The notes below the pieces were generated by a model, which worked only from the letters and a program-made list of their open reading frames with translations, ran no database searches and was not told where the DNA came from. A program made the translations under genes and the position numbers. 21,756 nucleotides of DNA from Pseudomonadales bacterium (lineage in GTDB: Bacteria > Pseudomonadota > Gammaproteobacteria > Pseudomonadales > Azotimanducaceae): assembly GCA_007128525.1 (NCBI GenBank), contig SKXG01000078.1, positions 1-21,756 of the forward strand, read 5' to 3'. Below are positions 15,183-21,756 of the stretch, in pieces (position 1 is the stretch's first letter; every line of letters begins with the position of its first letter).

Positions 15183-15830
15183 ATGGATACCGCAAATCTG
15201 TCGCGCGCTGTTGATGCGCTGTCGTTGCCCGGGCCTTTCTCGAACCTGCTGCAGGGGCTGTCCGTCCGTGCCGTGCGGCGCATGCTCTGGCACCTTGGTT
15301 ATCCACAGCACATCCTTGAAGTACCCGCGCACGATGGCCGCCACTGGTCGTTACTGGCGGATATGACCCGGCAGCCGATACAGGTGATGGGCGATGCCGA
15401 GCGACTCGAGCGTCTGCGCAAGCGCCAGACTGATGCACTACGCGAGCGTATTGAGGTGCACGATGGAGGCGCCTTCGATATGGCCGTCGAAGATCAGTCG
15501 GTGGACTGCATCTTTTCGCCAGATCTGCTGACCTTTCTTGCCCGGGATGAAGACCGGGCTGCCTATCTGCGGGAGTGTCACCGTGTCACCCGGCGAGGTG
15601 TGTTGCTGCAGGTCTGGGTGGGCAAGAACCTGACGGCTTTTGGCCGCCGGCGGGTCTGCCATCAGCATTATCTGATGGCCCAGGACGGCCTGGGTGACTG
15701 GGTCATACACGCAGCGCCGATGCTCGAAGCGGAGTTCATCAATGCCGGTTTCAGAGTGGTCGGATTTCAGGATGTGCTGCCTGGACTGCTGCCGCTGCGT
15801 ACCTATGCCTTGTTGCGGGCGCATAAGTGA
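15183..15830 (+). CDS. Putative SAM-dependent methyltransferase, degenerate motif I
   Basis: The 215-aa protein resembles class I (Rossmann) methyltransferases. The motif I region is ILEVPAHDGRHW (44-55), which lacks the usual GxGxG. Further matches are an acidic residue after beta-2 (Asp71), SVDCIFSPDLLTFL near 106-119 for motif II/beta-4, and LRECHRVTRRGVLLQVWVG for beta-5. The overall layout matches the UbiE-like Methyltransf_11 fold. The weak glycine loop means SAM binding is uncertain; it may be a diverged or regulatory relative. Its last codons overlap the kinase-like gene in GTGA (15827-15830), so the two are coupled and probably work on the same envelope molecule. The ribosome-binding site is weak (only GAG before the ATG). 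Confidence 0.7.
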   Translation: MDTANLSRAVDALSLPGPFSNLLQGLSVRAVRRMLWHLGYPQHILEVPAHDGRHWSLLADMTRQPIQVMGDAERLERLRKRQTDALRERIEVHDGGAFDMAVEDQSVDCIFSPDLLTFLARDEDRAAYLRECHRVTRRGVLLQVWVGKNLTAFGRRRVCHQHYLMAQDGLGDWVIHAAPMLEAEFINAGFRVVGFQDVLPGLLPLRTYALLRAHK

Positions 15831-16600
15831 TTGCGGGCGATTACGCTCTGCAGCAGCCGGATGATCACTTCGAGGAGCTCTGGGCCCTGCCGGGTGAGCG
15901 CTTTGAGACGGGTAACACCCGTGAAGGCGGTGGTAGCAGCGAGGTTGTAAAACTGGGCCTTGAAGAGCCGGTAGCCGGTCTGGCGCCCGGTACGTACTTC
16001 ATCAAGAAGCAGACAAGGTTTCACTACCGCAGTCGCATCTTGCCCTGGCGCCGTTATCCGCTGGTCAGACGGGAAGAGTTGGCCATTCGTCGGTTCGCTC
16101 GGCTCGACATTGGCGTGCCCGAAGTTGTCTATTTTTCGGTGACAGACAATGGGGACCGGGCGATCCTGATTACGCGCGAGCTGCCCGGGTATCGCGATCT
16201 GAGTGACAGTCTTGCGCTGGTTGGTGATGACCAGAGCTCGCGCAACCGCATACTGGCTCTGGTGGCTGACGGCCTGCTGCGGATGCACAGGGCCCGCTAC
16301 GCGCACGGTGCGCTGTACCCGAAGCACATCTTTCTGCATGAAGCTGGCAGCATGGCGCTGATTGACCTGGAAAAGGTCAGGCGGCGCCTGACCCGTTCAT
16401 TGGCGGCCGTCGCTGACCTGAGTCGATTGCTGCGCCATGGTGATTGTTTTACCGAAGCCGACGTGCAGCAGCTGCTGCAGGTTTATGCGCGCGAGCTGCC
16501 CACAGTGCTGCACTTGCTGCAGCGCTATCTGCAGCGCCGCGGCGAGGCGCTGCTCGCTGCGCAGGTGGCAACGGCGCGGCAGGTCGGCGGCGACTACTGA
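15827..16600 (+). CDS. InaA / lipopolysaccharide kinase family protein
   Basis: The 257-aa protein belongs to the LPS core kinase (WaaP/KdkA/InaA) family with a protein-kinase-like fold. A beta-3 lysine is at Lys60 or Lys61 (YFIKKQTRFHYRSR). The catalytic-loop region reads HGALYPKHIFL (160-170), as in InaA proteins, and ALIDLEKVRRR (177-187) holds the Asp180 of the DFG-like position. The classical HxD aspartate of WaaP and KdkA is not present in the loop, so phosphotransfer should not be taken for granted. It starts at GTG 15827, overlapping the methyltransferase by 4 nt. Its stop lies one base from the stop of the converging acyltransferase. The likely site is the inner face of the inner membrane, but the acceptor is unknown. 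Confidence 0.85.
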   Translation: MIAGDYALQQPDDHFEELWALPGERFETGNTREGGGSSEVVKLGLEEPVAGLAPGTYFIKKQTRFHYRSRILPWRRYPLVRREELAIRRFARLDIGVPEVVYFSVTDNGDRAILITRELPGYRDLSDSLALVGDDQSSRNRILALVADGLLRMHRARYAHGALYPKHIFLHEAGSMALIDLEKVRRRLTRSLAAVADLSRLLRHGDCFTEADVQQLLQVYARELPTVLHLLQRYLQRRGEALLAAQVATARQVGGDY

Positions 16601-16601
16601 G

Positions 16602-17324
16602 TCAGTCTTTGCTGCCCGGCCTGATCAGCGACCGCAGCCAGTTCAGATACCCATTGCCGCCCAGCAGATAACGGTCCAGGGCATCCATTTCTGCCGACAG
16701 CGCAACGGGATCTGCCAACAGATCAGCGCGGGTGCGAATTGGCTTGTCCGGATCCAGCGGTTTGATGACCCGGGCAGGGTTCCCGCCTGCGATGACGTTT
16801 GCCGGCAATGAGCTGGTGACGATGCTGCCGGTTCCGACCACCGTGTTATCGCCAATCTCTACGCCTTTGCAGATGATCGCCTGATCGCCGATCCAGACGT
16901 TCTCTCCGAGACGTATCGGCCGCGTCGTGCCAATAGCACGCGGCCGATCATAGATGTCATGCCAGTCGGCGTCTGTCAGGTAAGCGCCGCTGGCGATCAT
17001 GCTGTTGCGGCCGATGTGAATGCCGCTGGCTGAATCCATGCGCACACCGGGAGAGATCAGGCAATAGTCGCCAATGCGGATTTCACCGCAGTGCGACTCG
17101 AACTGCCAGACAGTAAAGCAGACCTTTCGGTCCCGCGCGGTAATGATGTGAATCTGCTCGCCCAGGTGAATGTTCGGGCCATGCACACTGATGTTCCATG
17201 GCTTCATGAACAGCGGGTGACTGCCCAGGCCATCGAACTGAGGGCGCAGAAAGTGATTGGCGTACCAGCGCTCGAACCACAGGGCAGCGCGCTTAATCCG
17301 ATAAGGCCGTAGGTCCTGTCTCAC
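16602..17324 (-). CDS. Hexapeptide-repeat acyltransferase (WcaF/maltose O-acetyltransferase-like)
   Basis: A left-handed beta-helix acyltransferase, probably putting an acetyl group from acetyl-CoA on a sugar. From GTG 17324 it is 240 aa. The repeats run about 75-195 ([70 protein letters not shown]), then [14 protein letters not shown], the usual CoA-binding end. The His in DADWHD is the candidate catalytic base. An open frame reaches 17453, but that would run inside bioB; GTG 17324 overlaps the bioB stop by 4 nt (GTGA), and the protein then starts where homology would. It is co-transcribed and coupled with bioB, an odd pairing. A polysaccharide or LPS substrate is inferred from the converging InaA-like gene. 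Confidence 0.87.
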   Translation of the reverse strand: MRQDLRPYRIKRAALWFERWYANHFLRPQFDGLGSHPLFMKPWNISVHGPNIHLGEQIHIITARDRKVCFTVWQFESHCGEIRIGDYCLISPGVRMDSASGIHIGRNSMIASGAYLTDADWHDIYDRPRAIGTTRPIRLGENVWIGDQAIICKGVEIGDNTVVGTGSIVTSSLPANVIAGGNPARVIKPLDPDKPIRTRADLLADPVALSAEMDALDRYLLGGNGYLNWLRSLIRPGSKD

Positions 17325-18289
17325 TGCTGGGCCATTGCTTCCCGCTCTATACCCAGTTCGGCCATCAGCGCCGCGTCCTTGTTCTGCCCCGGGTTCTTGG
17401 TGGTCAGCAGTTTCTCGCCCAGAAAGATGGAATTGGCGCCGGCCATAAAACACAGCGCCTGCGCTTCATCTGTCATCTGCTCGCGTCCTGCCGAAAGTCG
17501 AACATAGGACTTCGGCATCATGATCCTGGCTGCCGCGATGGTGCGGGCAAGTTCGATCGGTGACAGTGGCGCAGCATCCGCCAGCGGTGTGCCGGGCACT
17601 CGAACCAGCATGTTGATCGGCACAGATTCCGGATGCCGTGGCAGATTGGCCAGTTCGCGCAGCATGCCCTGACGGTCCGTCGGGCTCTCGCCCATGCCAA
17701 CAATGCCACCACAGCAGACGTTGATGCCGGCGTGACGAACATGAGACAGGGTCTCCAGCCGATCGGCGTAGGTGCGTGTGGTGATGATCTCCGGATAGTA
17801 CTCGCGCGAGGTGTCGAGATTGTGGTTGTAGTAGTCCAGGCCGGCATCCTTCAGCCGCTGCGCCTGCGCTGCATTCAGCATGCCGAGCGTGACGCAGGTT
17901 TCCATGCCTTCGGCGGCAACGGCCCGCACCATATCGGCGACCTTGTCCAGGTTGCGTTCCGTGGGCGAACGCCAGGCCGCGCCCATGCAGAAGCGTGTTG
18001 CGCCTTCGGCCTTTGCCACCTTGGCAGCTTCAACGGCGCGATCAATGGACACCAGACCCTCGAGGTCGACGCCGGCGTCGTAATGCACGCTTTGCGGGCA
18101 GTACTTGCAGTCTTCCGGGCAGCCGCCTGTCTTGATGCTGAGCAGTGTGCTGACCTGAATTTCGTTGGGCGTGAAGTTCTCGCGGTGAATGCGTTGCGCG
18201 TCGAACAGCAGGTCGGTAAACGGACGCTGATACAGGTCGGCAACTTCCTGCACAGTCCAGTTGTTACGAGGTTCGGCGTTGTGGCTCAT
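17321..18289 (-). CDS. bioB: Biotin synthase
   Basis: This radical SAM enzyme inserts sulfur into dethiobiotin, the last step of biotin synthesis. From ATG 18289 it is 322 aa. The radical SAM cluster motif is C57-x3-C61-x2-C64 ([13 protein letters not shown]). The [2Fe-2S] ligands Cys101, Cys132, Cys192 and Arg264 all align with E. coli BioB at a constant offset of four. FHxNxD-type YYNHNLDTS (153-161) and RLSAGRE (264-270) are present. AGGA lies 8 nt before ATG 18289; an upstream start at 18349 would read through a palindrome and adds no known domain. No other bio genes (bioA, F, C, D, H) are nearby, so bioB is split from the rest of the pathway. A perfect 18-bp palindrome upstream may regulate it. 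Confidence 0.97.
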   Translation of the reverse strand: MSHNAEPRNNWTVQEVADLYQRPFTDLLFDAQRIHRENFTPNEIQVSTLLSIKTGGCPEDCKYCPQSVHYDAGVDLEGLVSIDRAVEAAKVAKAEGATRFCMGAAWRSPTERNLDKVADMVRAVAAEGMETCVTLGMLNAAQAQRLKDAGLDYYNHNLDTSREYYPEIITTRTYADRLETLSHVRHAGINVCCGGIVGMGESPTDRQGMLRELANLPRHPESVPINMLVRVPGTPLADAAPLSPIELARTIAAARIMMPKSYVRLSAGREQMTDEAQALCFMAGANSIFLGEKLLTTKNPGQNKDAALMAELGIEREAMAQQ

Positions 18290-18320
18290 TGCGTATGTCC
18301 TAGTCAGATCTTGAAGTGCT

Positions 18321-18338
18321 CGGCTGTCATGACAGCCG
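18321..18338. promoter_or_regulatory. Perfect 18-bp palindrome upstream of bioB
   Basis: CGGCTGTCATGACAGCCG is self-complementary over its full length, 32-49 nt before the bioB ATG in the 117-bp gap after the MaoC-type gene. It does not resemble the BirA operator (TTGTAAAC-type arms with a long spacer) or the BioR site. It could be an operator for another dimeric regulator or, in RNA, a CGGCTG/CAGCCG hairpin. No T tract follows it on the minus strand, so an intrinsic terminator is unlikely. Confidence 0.55.
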
Positions 18339-18406
18339 GTCCGCCACACAGCTGCTGCGGCAGTTCCCGTATCCCCTGGGTGTCATACAGCGACTTGTGC
18401 GGTCGC

Positions 18407-18880
18407 TCATTCAGTGCTGTTCAATCCGTGCTGGTGGTCTCTACCGGACCTGGTTGCCAGTAGCAAAGTCACATGCTGCGTCATCAGCGAGGTTCCGGAT
18501 GCATTCTGCAGTTCATCCGCCAGCACGATGATGCCGCGATCGGGCTTGGATCGCGACAGGCGTTTGTCGATGCACTGCGTCCTGTAACTCAGGCGGTCGC
18601 CCGGCCGGCCCGGCGCCGGGAAGCGTACCTGATCCTTGCCGAGCATGGCCAGTATGGCCATGGGGCGAGGCTGGTCGAAGAACAGGCGTGTGCATATGGC
18701 AAACAGGTGCAGGGAAGAGGCCGTCAGTCCACCAAACATCGACTTTGCCGCGGCCTCAGGATCTGTATGAAACGGCTGCGGATCCCAGCGCCGGGCAAAC
18801 TCAATCATTTCCTCTGCGCGGAGGTCGTAGTGCCCGATCAGTTCGGGCACCTGCACCTCAATGTCGTCGAAGTATCGCAC
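18407..18880 (-). CDS. MaoC-like (R)-specific acyl-CoA dehydratase
   Basis: This hot-dog fold protein of 157 aa resembles PhaJ/MaoC enoyl-CoA hydratases, which add water to trans-2-enoyl-CoA. The family's catalytic pair appears as Asp33 and His38 in RRWDPQPFHTDPEAA. GLTASSLHLFAICTRLF (51-67) fits the hot-dog central helix, and KDQVRFPAPGRPGDRLSYRTQ the following strands. The start is GTG 18880, 15 nt after the ferritin-like gene's stop, so co-transcription is likely; the ribosome-binding site is weak. Its substrate is unknown and no other PHA or beta-oxidation gene is adjacent. The C-terminal tail after ATRSGRDHQHG looks unstructured. Confidence 0.85.
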   Translation of the reverse strand: MRYFDDIEVQVPELIGHYDLRAEEMIEFARRWDPQPFHTDPEAAAKSMFGGLTASSLHLFAICTRLFFDQPRPMAILAMLGKDQVRFPAPGRPGDRLSYRTQCIDKRLSRSKPDRGIIVLADELQNASGTSLMTQHVTLLLATRSGRDHQHGLNSTE

Positions 18881-18895
18881 GGCAGTGCCGGATGC

Positions 18896-19438
18896 TCAGC
18901 TGTTCATGTCCTCAAGCATGCCGGCCAGGTCGTCCGCGTGTTCCTCTTCAGTGGCCAGGATCTCTTCCAGCATGCGCCGGGTGGTCGGGTCATCGGTGCC
19001 GAGGTACTCGATCATCTCGCGGTAGCTGTCGATGGCGATGCGTTCGGCGATGAGGTCTTCCTTGATCATCTCGATCAGGTTTTCGCCCTCGACATACTCG
19101 GCATGGCTGCGGGACGTCAGCCCGTCAGGTGAGAAATTCGGAGCGCCGCCCAACTGCACGATGCGCTGTGCGATCTGGTCGGCGTGCATCTGCTCCTCGT
19201 TGGCGTGTTCCAGAAACTCCGCTGCAGCCGCTTCAGCATTAATACCGGTAGCCATGAAATGGTGGCGCTTGTAGCGCAGCACGCAGACGATCTCGGTGGC
19301 CAGGGCTTCGTTCAGGATCTTGATGACCGTCTCGCGGTCGGCCTTGTAGCCTTCCGTGATGGCACCCTGCTCAATGTGCTTCCGTGCCCGCTCGCGAAGG
19401 GTTTTGATGTCGGTCAGAAAAGGTTTCTTGTCACTCAT
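18896..19438 (-). CDS. Ferritin-like / bacterioferritin-family protein
   Basis: A 180-aa four-helix-bundle protein, probably binding a di-iron centre for iron storage or peroxide detoxification. Ligand-type motifs are visible in all four helices: EALATEIVCVLRYKRH (helix A), EFLEHANEEQMHADQIAQRI with ExxH (helix B), EDLIAERIAIDSYREMIEY (helix C) and ILATEEEHADDLAGML with ExxH (helix D). It is a little longer than a standard Bfr (about 155-160 aa) because of an N-terminal helical extension rich in Lys/Arg. No methionine placed for haem ligation is obvious. ATG 19438 with GAGGTGG just upstream is chosen over a frame starting at 19492. It heads the probable run ferritin, MaoC-type, bioB, acyltransferase. 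Confidence 0.88.
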   Translation of the reverse strand: MSDKKPFLTDIKTLRERARKHIEQGAITEGYKADRETVIKILNEALATEIVCVLRYKRHHFMATGINAEAAAAEFLEHANEEQMHADQIAQRIVQLGGAPNFSPDGLTSRSHAEYVEGENLIEMIKEDLIAERIAIDSYREMIEYLGTDDPTTRRMLEEILATEEEHADDLAGMLEDMNS

Positions 19439-19546
19439 GGTCCACCTCAGCAAATACGTCCATGGGATCGATTCAGGCCGACAATGTAACATGAGCCAGC
19501 CAGACCCTGGTTGTCAGGCTACCTGTGAATCCCTTGGAAATTTGCG

Positions 19547-19587
19547 TGCAGACCAATTCAAGTAATGGTCGGAGTGAGAGGATTTGA
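19547..19587 (-). repeat. Partial duplicate of tRNA-Pro 3' end (integration scar)
   Basis: Positions 19561-19587 repeat 19691-19717 exactly over 27 bp. Of these, 22 bp are the 3' end of tRNA-Pro including CCA. The similarity continues outward past the tRNA (19547-19560 against 19678-19690, one indel, and more weakly to about 19522). The rest of the tRNA is missing here, so this is not a functional tRNA. Such duplicated tRNA 3' ends mark tyrosine-recombinase attachment sites, but only about 130 bp separate the copies and no integrase remains. Confidence 0.75.
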
Positions 19588-19621
19588 TCTGGCAGCCTCG
19601 CTGGGGCAACCCCGTTGCGTA

Positions 19622-19646
19622 GGCCCCTGCATAAAGAGAAGGGGCC
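19622..19646. other. Hairpin between the tRNA 3'-end copies, built from tRNA-like arms
   Basis: GGCCCCT (19622-19628) pairs with AGGGGCC (19640-19646) around an 11-nt loop. Downstream of tRNA-Pro on the minus strand, it could act as a 3' processing or termination structure, though no T tract follows. The left arm region GGCCCCTGC also occurs in the tRNA at 19724-19732 in the same orientation. The right arm region AGGGGCCGGA is the complement of the tRNA at 19721-19730. Confidence 0.4.
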
Positions 19647-19695
19647 GGAATCACCTGAGATCCTTGGGAAATCCGAATGCAGACCAATCTAGTAA

Positions 19696-19772
19696 TGGTC
19701 GGAGTGAGAGGATTTGAACCTCCGGCCCCTGCCTCCCGAAGACAGTGCTCTACCAAGCTGAGCTACACTCCG
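19696..19772 (-). tRNA. tRNA-Pro (anticodon CGG)
   Basis: On the minus strand this is a complete 77-nt cloverleaf with encoded CCA. The acceptor CGGAGTG pairs with CACTCCG, and the discriminator is A73, with the C1-G72 pair known for bacterial tRNA-Pro. The D arm is GCTC/GAGC, and the anticodon arm is CTGTC/GGCAG around the loop TTCGGGA (anticodon CGG, reads CCG, with G37). The T arm is GGAGG/CCTCT with loop TTCAAAT. Its 3' end is duplicated downstream at 19561-19587. A promoter candidate lies about 100 nt upstream. Confidence 0.95.
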
Positions 19773-19870
19773 ATACTTTCTTACGGCACCCTTCCGGCTA
19801 CCGTTTCGGCCGCCGCTCTGGCCACCACCGTGGCCGGTATCCGCCAGACGGCGTCCCGCGAAGGCGCGCT

Positions 19871-19899
19871 ATTCTAATGGCCCCAAGCCTGCAAGCCAA
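19871..19899 (-). promoter_or_regulatory. Promoter candidate for tRNA-Pro
   Basis: On the minus strand, -35 TTGGCT (19899-19894), a 17-nt spacer and -10 TAGAAT (19876-19871) precede the tRNA 5' end by about 98 nt. The leader holds a GGCCAC/GTGGCC hairpin (19820-19835). The rest of 19773-19928 shows no gene. A CCACGC/GCGTGG hairpin at 19900-19925 just beyond the ispB stop could end ispB transcripts. Confidence 0.45.
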
Positions 19900-19928
19900 C
19901 CACGCTGCGTAAATATTCCGCGTGGCTG

Positions 19929-20948
19929 CTACTGCAGCCGTGCAACACAATAGTTGGCCAGGGTTGTCAGCCCGTCGCGGTAAGGTCCCCGCGGCAGCGC
20001 ATTAAGCTGTGCCAACGCCCGCTGTGCCTGGAACTCGGCCTGCGATTTGGTATAGGACAGGGCGCCGCTGCGTCCGACCGCGGCCAGCACGTCCGGTAAC
20101 TGATCCGGGTCACGCTGCGCCAGGGCCTGCAGCACCAGGTCACGATCTGCGGCCTTGCCGGCGCGTAGTGTCTGTATCAGTGGCAGAGTCAGTTTGCCCT
20201 CGGCCAGGTCGGCGCCGGCATTCTTGCCCATCAGTTCCGGGTCCCCGGCGTAGTCCAACCAGTCATCGACCAGCTGATAGGCGAGGCCCAGATGCGCGCC
20301 ATACAGGCGCAGAGCGTCATTAGACTCAGCAGTGGCATCGGCCAGGGTGGCAGCGGTGTGGCTGGCCGCCTCGAACAGGCGTGCAGTCTTGGCGCCAATC
20401 ACCTGCATGTAGGCGTCTTCTGTCAGGTCGGTTCGGCCGATGTTCTGCAGCTGTTCCACCTCGCCGGCGGCGATCACATTGGTTGCGTCGGACAAAATTG
20501 TGATGACATCCATGCGCCCGATCTCGACCATAAGCTGAAATGCCCGCGAATACAGGAAGTCGCCAACCAGCACGCTGGGTGCATTGCCCCACAGTGCATT
20601 GGCTGTGGCCCGACCGCGGCGCAGGGCCGACCGGTCCACCACGTCGTCATGCAGCAGCGTGGCGGTATGCAGGAATTCGATAACCGCTGCCAGCTTCAGG
20701 TGCTGTTCGCCCTGATAGCCGAGCGCACGGGCGCTGAGCAGCACCAGGAGCGGCCGCAGCCGCTTGCCGCCGCTGTCGACGATGTAGCGCCCGATCTCTT
20801 CGACCAGGTTTACGTCCGACGTCAATTGGCGCGGAATCAGGGCGTTGACCGCTGCAAAATCGTCCGACACCAGATCGTAGACCTGGCGCATGGGTTCTGG
20901 CGGGCTGCCCTTGCCGGCAGCGGAAACAGCTAGGTTCGAGGATGTCAT
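19929..20948 (-). CDS. ispB: Octaprenyl (polyprenyl) diphosphate synthase
   Basis: This trans-prenyltransferase makes the long isoprenoid side chain of ubiquinone and menaquinone from IPP. The 339-aa product aligns by eye along its length with E. coli IspB, with an N-terminal extension of about 20 aa. GGKRLRP is at 60-66. The first Asp-rich motif is DDVVD (101-105) and the second DDWLD (228-232). Ala96, five residues before the first motif, is small, as in long-chain synthases. GKLTLPL at 251-257 is also typical. An internal ATG at 20891 is an alternative start; neither has a clear ribosome-binding site. It diverges from rplU, the usual gammaproteobacterial layout. Confidence 0.95.
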   Translation of the reverse strand: MTSSNLAVSAAGKGSPPEPMRQVYDLVSDDFAAVNALIPRQLTSDVNLVEEIGRYIVDSGGKRLRPLLVLLSARALGYQGEQHLKLAAVIEFLHTATLLHDDVVDRSALRRGRATANALWGNAPSVLVGDFLYSRAFQLMVEIGRMDVITILSDATNVIAAGEVEQLQNIGRTDLTEDAYMQVIGAKTARLFEAASHTAATLADATAESNDALRLYGAHLGLAYQLVDDWLDYAGDPELMGKNAGADLAEGKLTLPLIQTLRAGKAADRDLVLQALAQRDPDQLPDVLAAVGRSGALSYTKSQAEFQAQRALAQLNALPRGPYRDGLTTLANYCVARLQ

Positions 20949-21052
20949 CGGTTCGCTGGTCTGATTGCTTGGCCGGACACCGGGTCCGGGACAGTGATAA
21001 GGCGAATCTTACAGGTAAATGGCGTCAGGCCGGAATTCTTCCGTGTCGTGCG

Positions 21053-21081
21053 TTGTAATCAACCGGCGATGCTCTTAGAAT
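21053..21081 (+). promoter_or_regulatory. Sigma70 promoter of rplU-rpmA
   Basis: TTGTAA (21053-21058), a 17-nt spacer and TAGAAT (21076-21081) lie 112 nt before the rplU start, with 4/6 and 5/6 consensus matches. The predicted leader is about 105 nt and contains a GGCCG/CGGCC hairpin near 21151-21175, directly before the ribosome-binding site. Confidence 0.6.
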
Positions 21082-21193
21082 TACGCGCCTTTTACGCCGG
21101 GCCCGATTCTGCTGGACACGAGGTCTGGCAGGTCAGCATTGAATAACAAGGCCGGGCGCCCCGAGCGGCGGCCGGTACAGCAGGAGTAGCGCC

Positions 21194-21505
21194 ATGTTTG
21201 CGGTATTTGAGAGTGGTGGCAAGCAGCATCGGGTCAGCAACGGCGAGCGTATTCGCCTGGAGCGCCTGAATGCTGAGCCCGGTGCACAGGTTGAGTTTGA
21301 CCGCGTCATGCTGGTTGCGGATGGTGACAACGTCAATGTCGGCAAGCCCTTCGTTGACGGCGGCAAGGTGACCGCTGAGGTCATTGGGCATGACCGGTTT
21401 CGCAAGATCAGCGTCGTCAAGTTCAAGCGCCGCAAGGGCTATCTGCGTCGCGGTGGGCATCGGCAGCACTATACCGAAGTGAAAATTACCGGTATCAGCG
21501 CCTAA
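21194..21505 (+). CDS. rplU: 50S ribosomal protein L21
   Basis: This large-subunit protein binds 23S rRNA. The 103-aa length is exactly that of E. coli L21. The N-terminus [23 protein letters not shown] matches the family (usually [14 protein letters not shown]), and the C-terminal [16 protein letters not shown] is the basic L21 signature. AGGAG lies 7 nt before ATG 21194. Seen here: rpmA follows after 23 nt in the same operon, driven by the promoter at 21053-21081. Confidence 0.98.
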   Translation: MFAVFESGGKQHRVSNGERIRLERLNAEPGAQVEFDRVMLVADGDNVNVGKPFVDGGKVTAEVIGHDRFRKISVVKFKRRKGYLRRGGHRQHYTEVKITGISA

Positions 21506-21528
21506 GCAGCAGGACAGGAGACAGCGAA

Positions 21529-21756
21529 ATGGCACACAAGAAGGCAGGCGGCAGCACCCGTAATGGCCGCGACTCAGAGAGCAAACGTCTGGGCGTGAAG
21601 CGCTTCGGCGGACAGGCGGTACGGGCCGGCAACATCCTGGTTCGCCAGCGGGGCACCCGGTTTCACGCCGGTCCCGGCGTTGGCATGGGCCGCGACCATA
21701 CGCTGTTTGCGCTCAGCGACGGCCAAGTAAAGTTTCTGATCAAGGGCGACAAAGGC
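21529..21756 (+). CDS. rpmA: 50S ribosomal protein L27 (partial, runs off window)
   Basis: L27 sits at the peptidyl-transferase centre of the 50S subunit. The first 76 codons are present from ATG 21529, with ACAGGAGA upstream; the family is about 85 aa, so only the last few codons are missing. [20 protein letters not shown] is the classic N-terminus (with no Firmicutes-style cleaved leader), followed by [20 protein letters not shown] and [19 protein letters not shown]. The next gene in most gammaproteobacteria is the GTPase gene obgE, outside the window. Confidence 0.98.
   Translation, partial: MAHKKAGGSTRNGRDSESKRLGVKRFGGQAVRAGNILVRQRGTRFHAGPGVGMGRDHTLFALSDGQVKFLIKGDKG

Noticed and set aside
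17325..17453. N-terminal extension of the acyltransferase into bioB
   Set aside because: It would put 43 residues of out-of-frame bioB sequence on the protein. The GTG at the bioB stop gives a normal-length product.
19561..19587. A second tRNA gene or pseudo-tRNA
   Set aside because: Only the last 22 nt of the cloverleaf are present; the acceptor 5' strand, D arm and anticodon arm are not there in order.
19514..19756. 80-codon minus-strand frame across the tRNA and its repeat
   Set aside because: It overlaps a real tRNA, a frequent source of false small proteins.
1..21756. CRISPR array, toxin-antitoxin pair, or defence cluster
   Set aside because: No regularly spaced repeats, Cas, nuclease, helicase, or toxin-antitoxin-like small gene pairs could be identified on either strand.

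Overview
The window looks like a stretch of a gammaproteobacterial chromosome. The basis is the divergent ispB / rplU-rpmA arrangement with a tRNA-Pro next to ispB, the InaA-type kinase, a DUF3014 protein, a BepA-like M48 protease and an RND efflux pair. The sequence is GC-rich, except for an AT-rich island near 5800-5900. No transposase, integrase, CRISPR array or rRNA is visible. The species cannot be named from this window alone.

Layout, left to right. (1) asnS (minus strand) is flanked on both sides by copies of a short palindromic element. (2) A DUF3014 membrane-anchored protein (plus strand) converges on a minus-strand pair, a flavodoxin-like oxidoreductase followed by a DUF482/GNAT-like acyltransferase. 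A 53-bp gap with a perfect inverted repeat separates this pair from a divergent plus-strand pair: a carboxymuconolactone decarboxylase-family protein translationally coupled to an SDR oxidoreductase. (3) An AT-rich gap, an orphan four-helix membrane protein and an orphan 90-aa protein follow. Then comes a 200-bp intergenic stretch with a good promoter, three successive hairpins and a textbook terminator, which I read as a candidate small RNA. (4) An RND efflux operon (adaptor plus pump, minus strand) has a promoter and a palindromic operator candidate upstream. (5) A glyoxalase-like gene diverges from a lipoprotein M48 metalloprotease with TPR repeats, which converges on a class III CoA-transferase. 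(6) A degenerate methyltransferase overlaps an InaA/LPS-kinase-like gene. Both converge on a minus-strand run: ferritin-like protein, MaoC-type dehydratase, bioB and a hexapeptide acyltransferase, the last overlapping bioB by 4 nt. A perfect 18-bp palindrome lies just upstream of bioB. (7) tRNA-Pro(CGG) is followed by a duplicated copy of its own 3' end, which looks like an old integration scar. (8) ispB diverges from rplU-rpmA; rpmA runs off the window.

Most genes are housekeeping or ordinary accessory metabolism: translation (asnS, rplU, rpmA, tRNA-Pro), quinone side-chain synthesis (ispB), biotin (bioB), envelope quality control and efflux, and acyl-CoA chemistry. The observations most worth following up are the candidate sRNA at about 6933-7085, the rearranged tRNA-Pro scar, the palindromes upstream of bioB and the efflux operon, and the asnS-flanking repeats. 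I found no clear evidence of a new multi-gene defence or mobile system.
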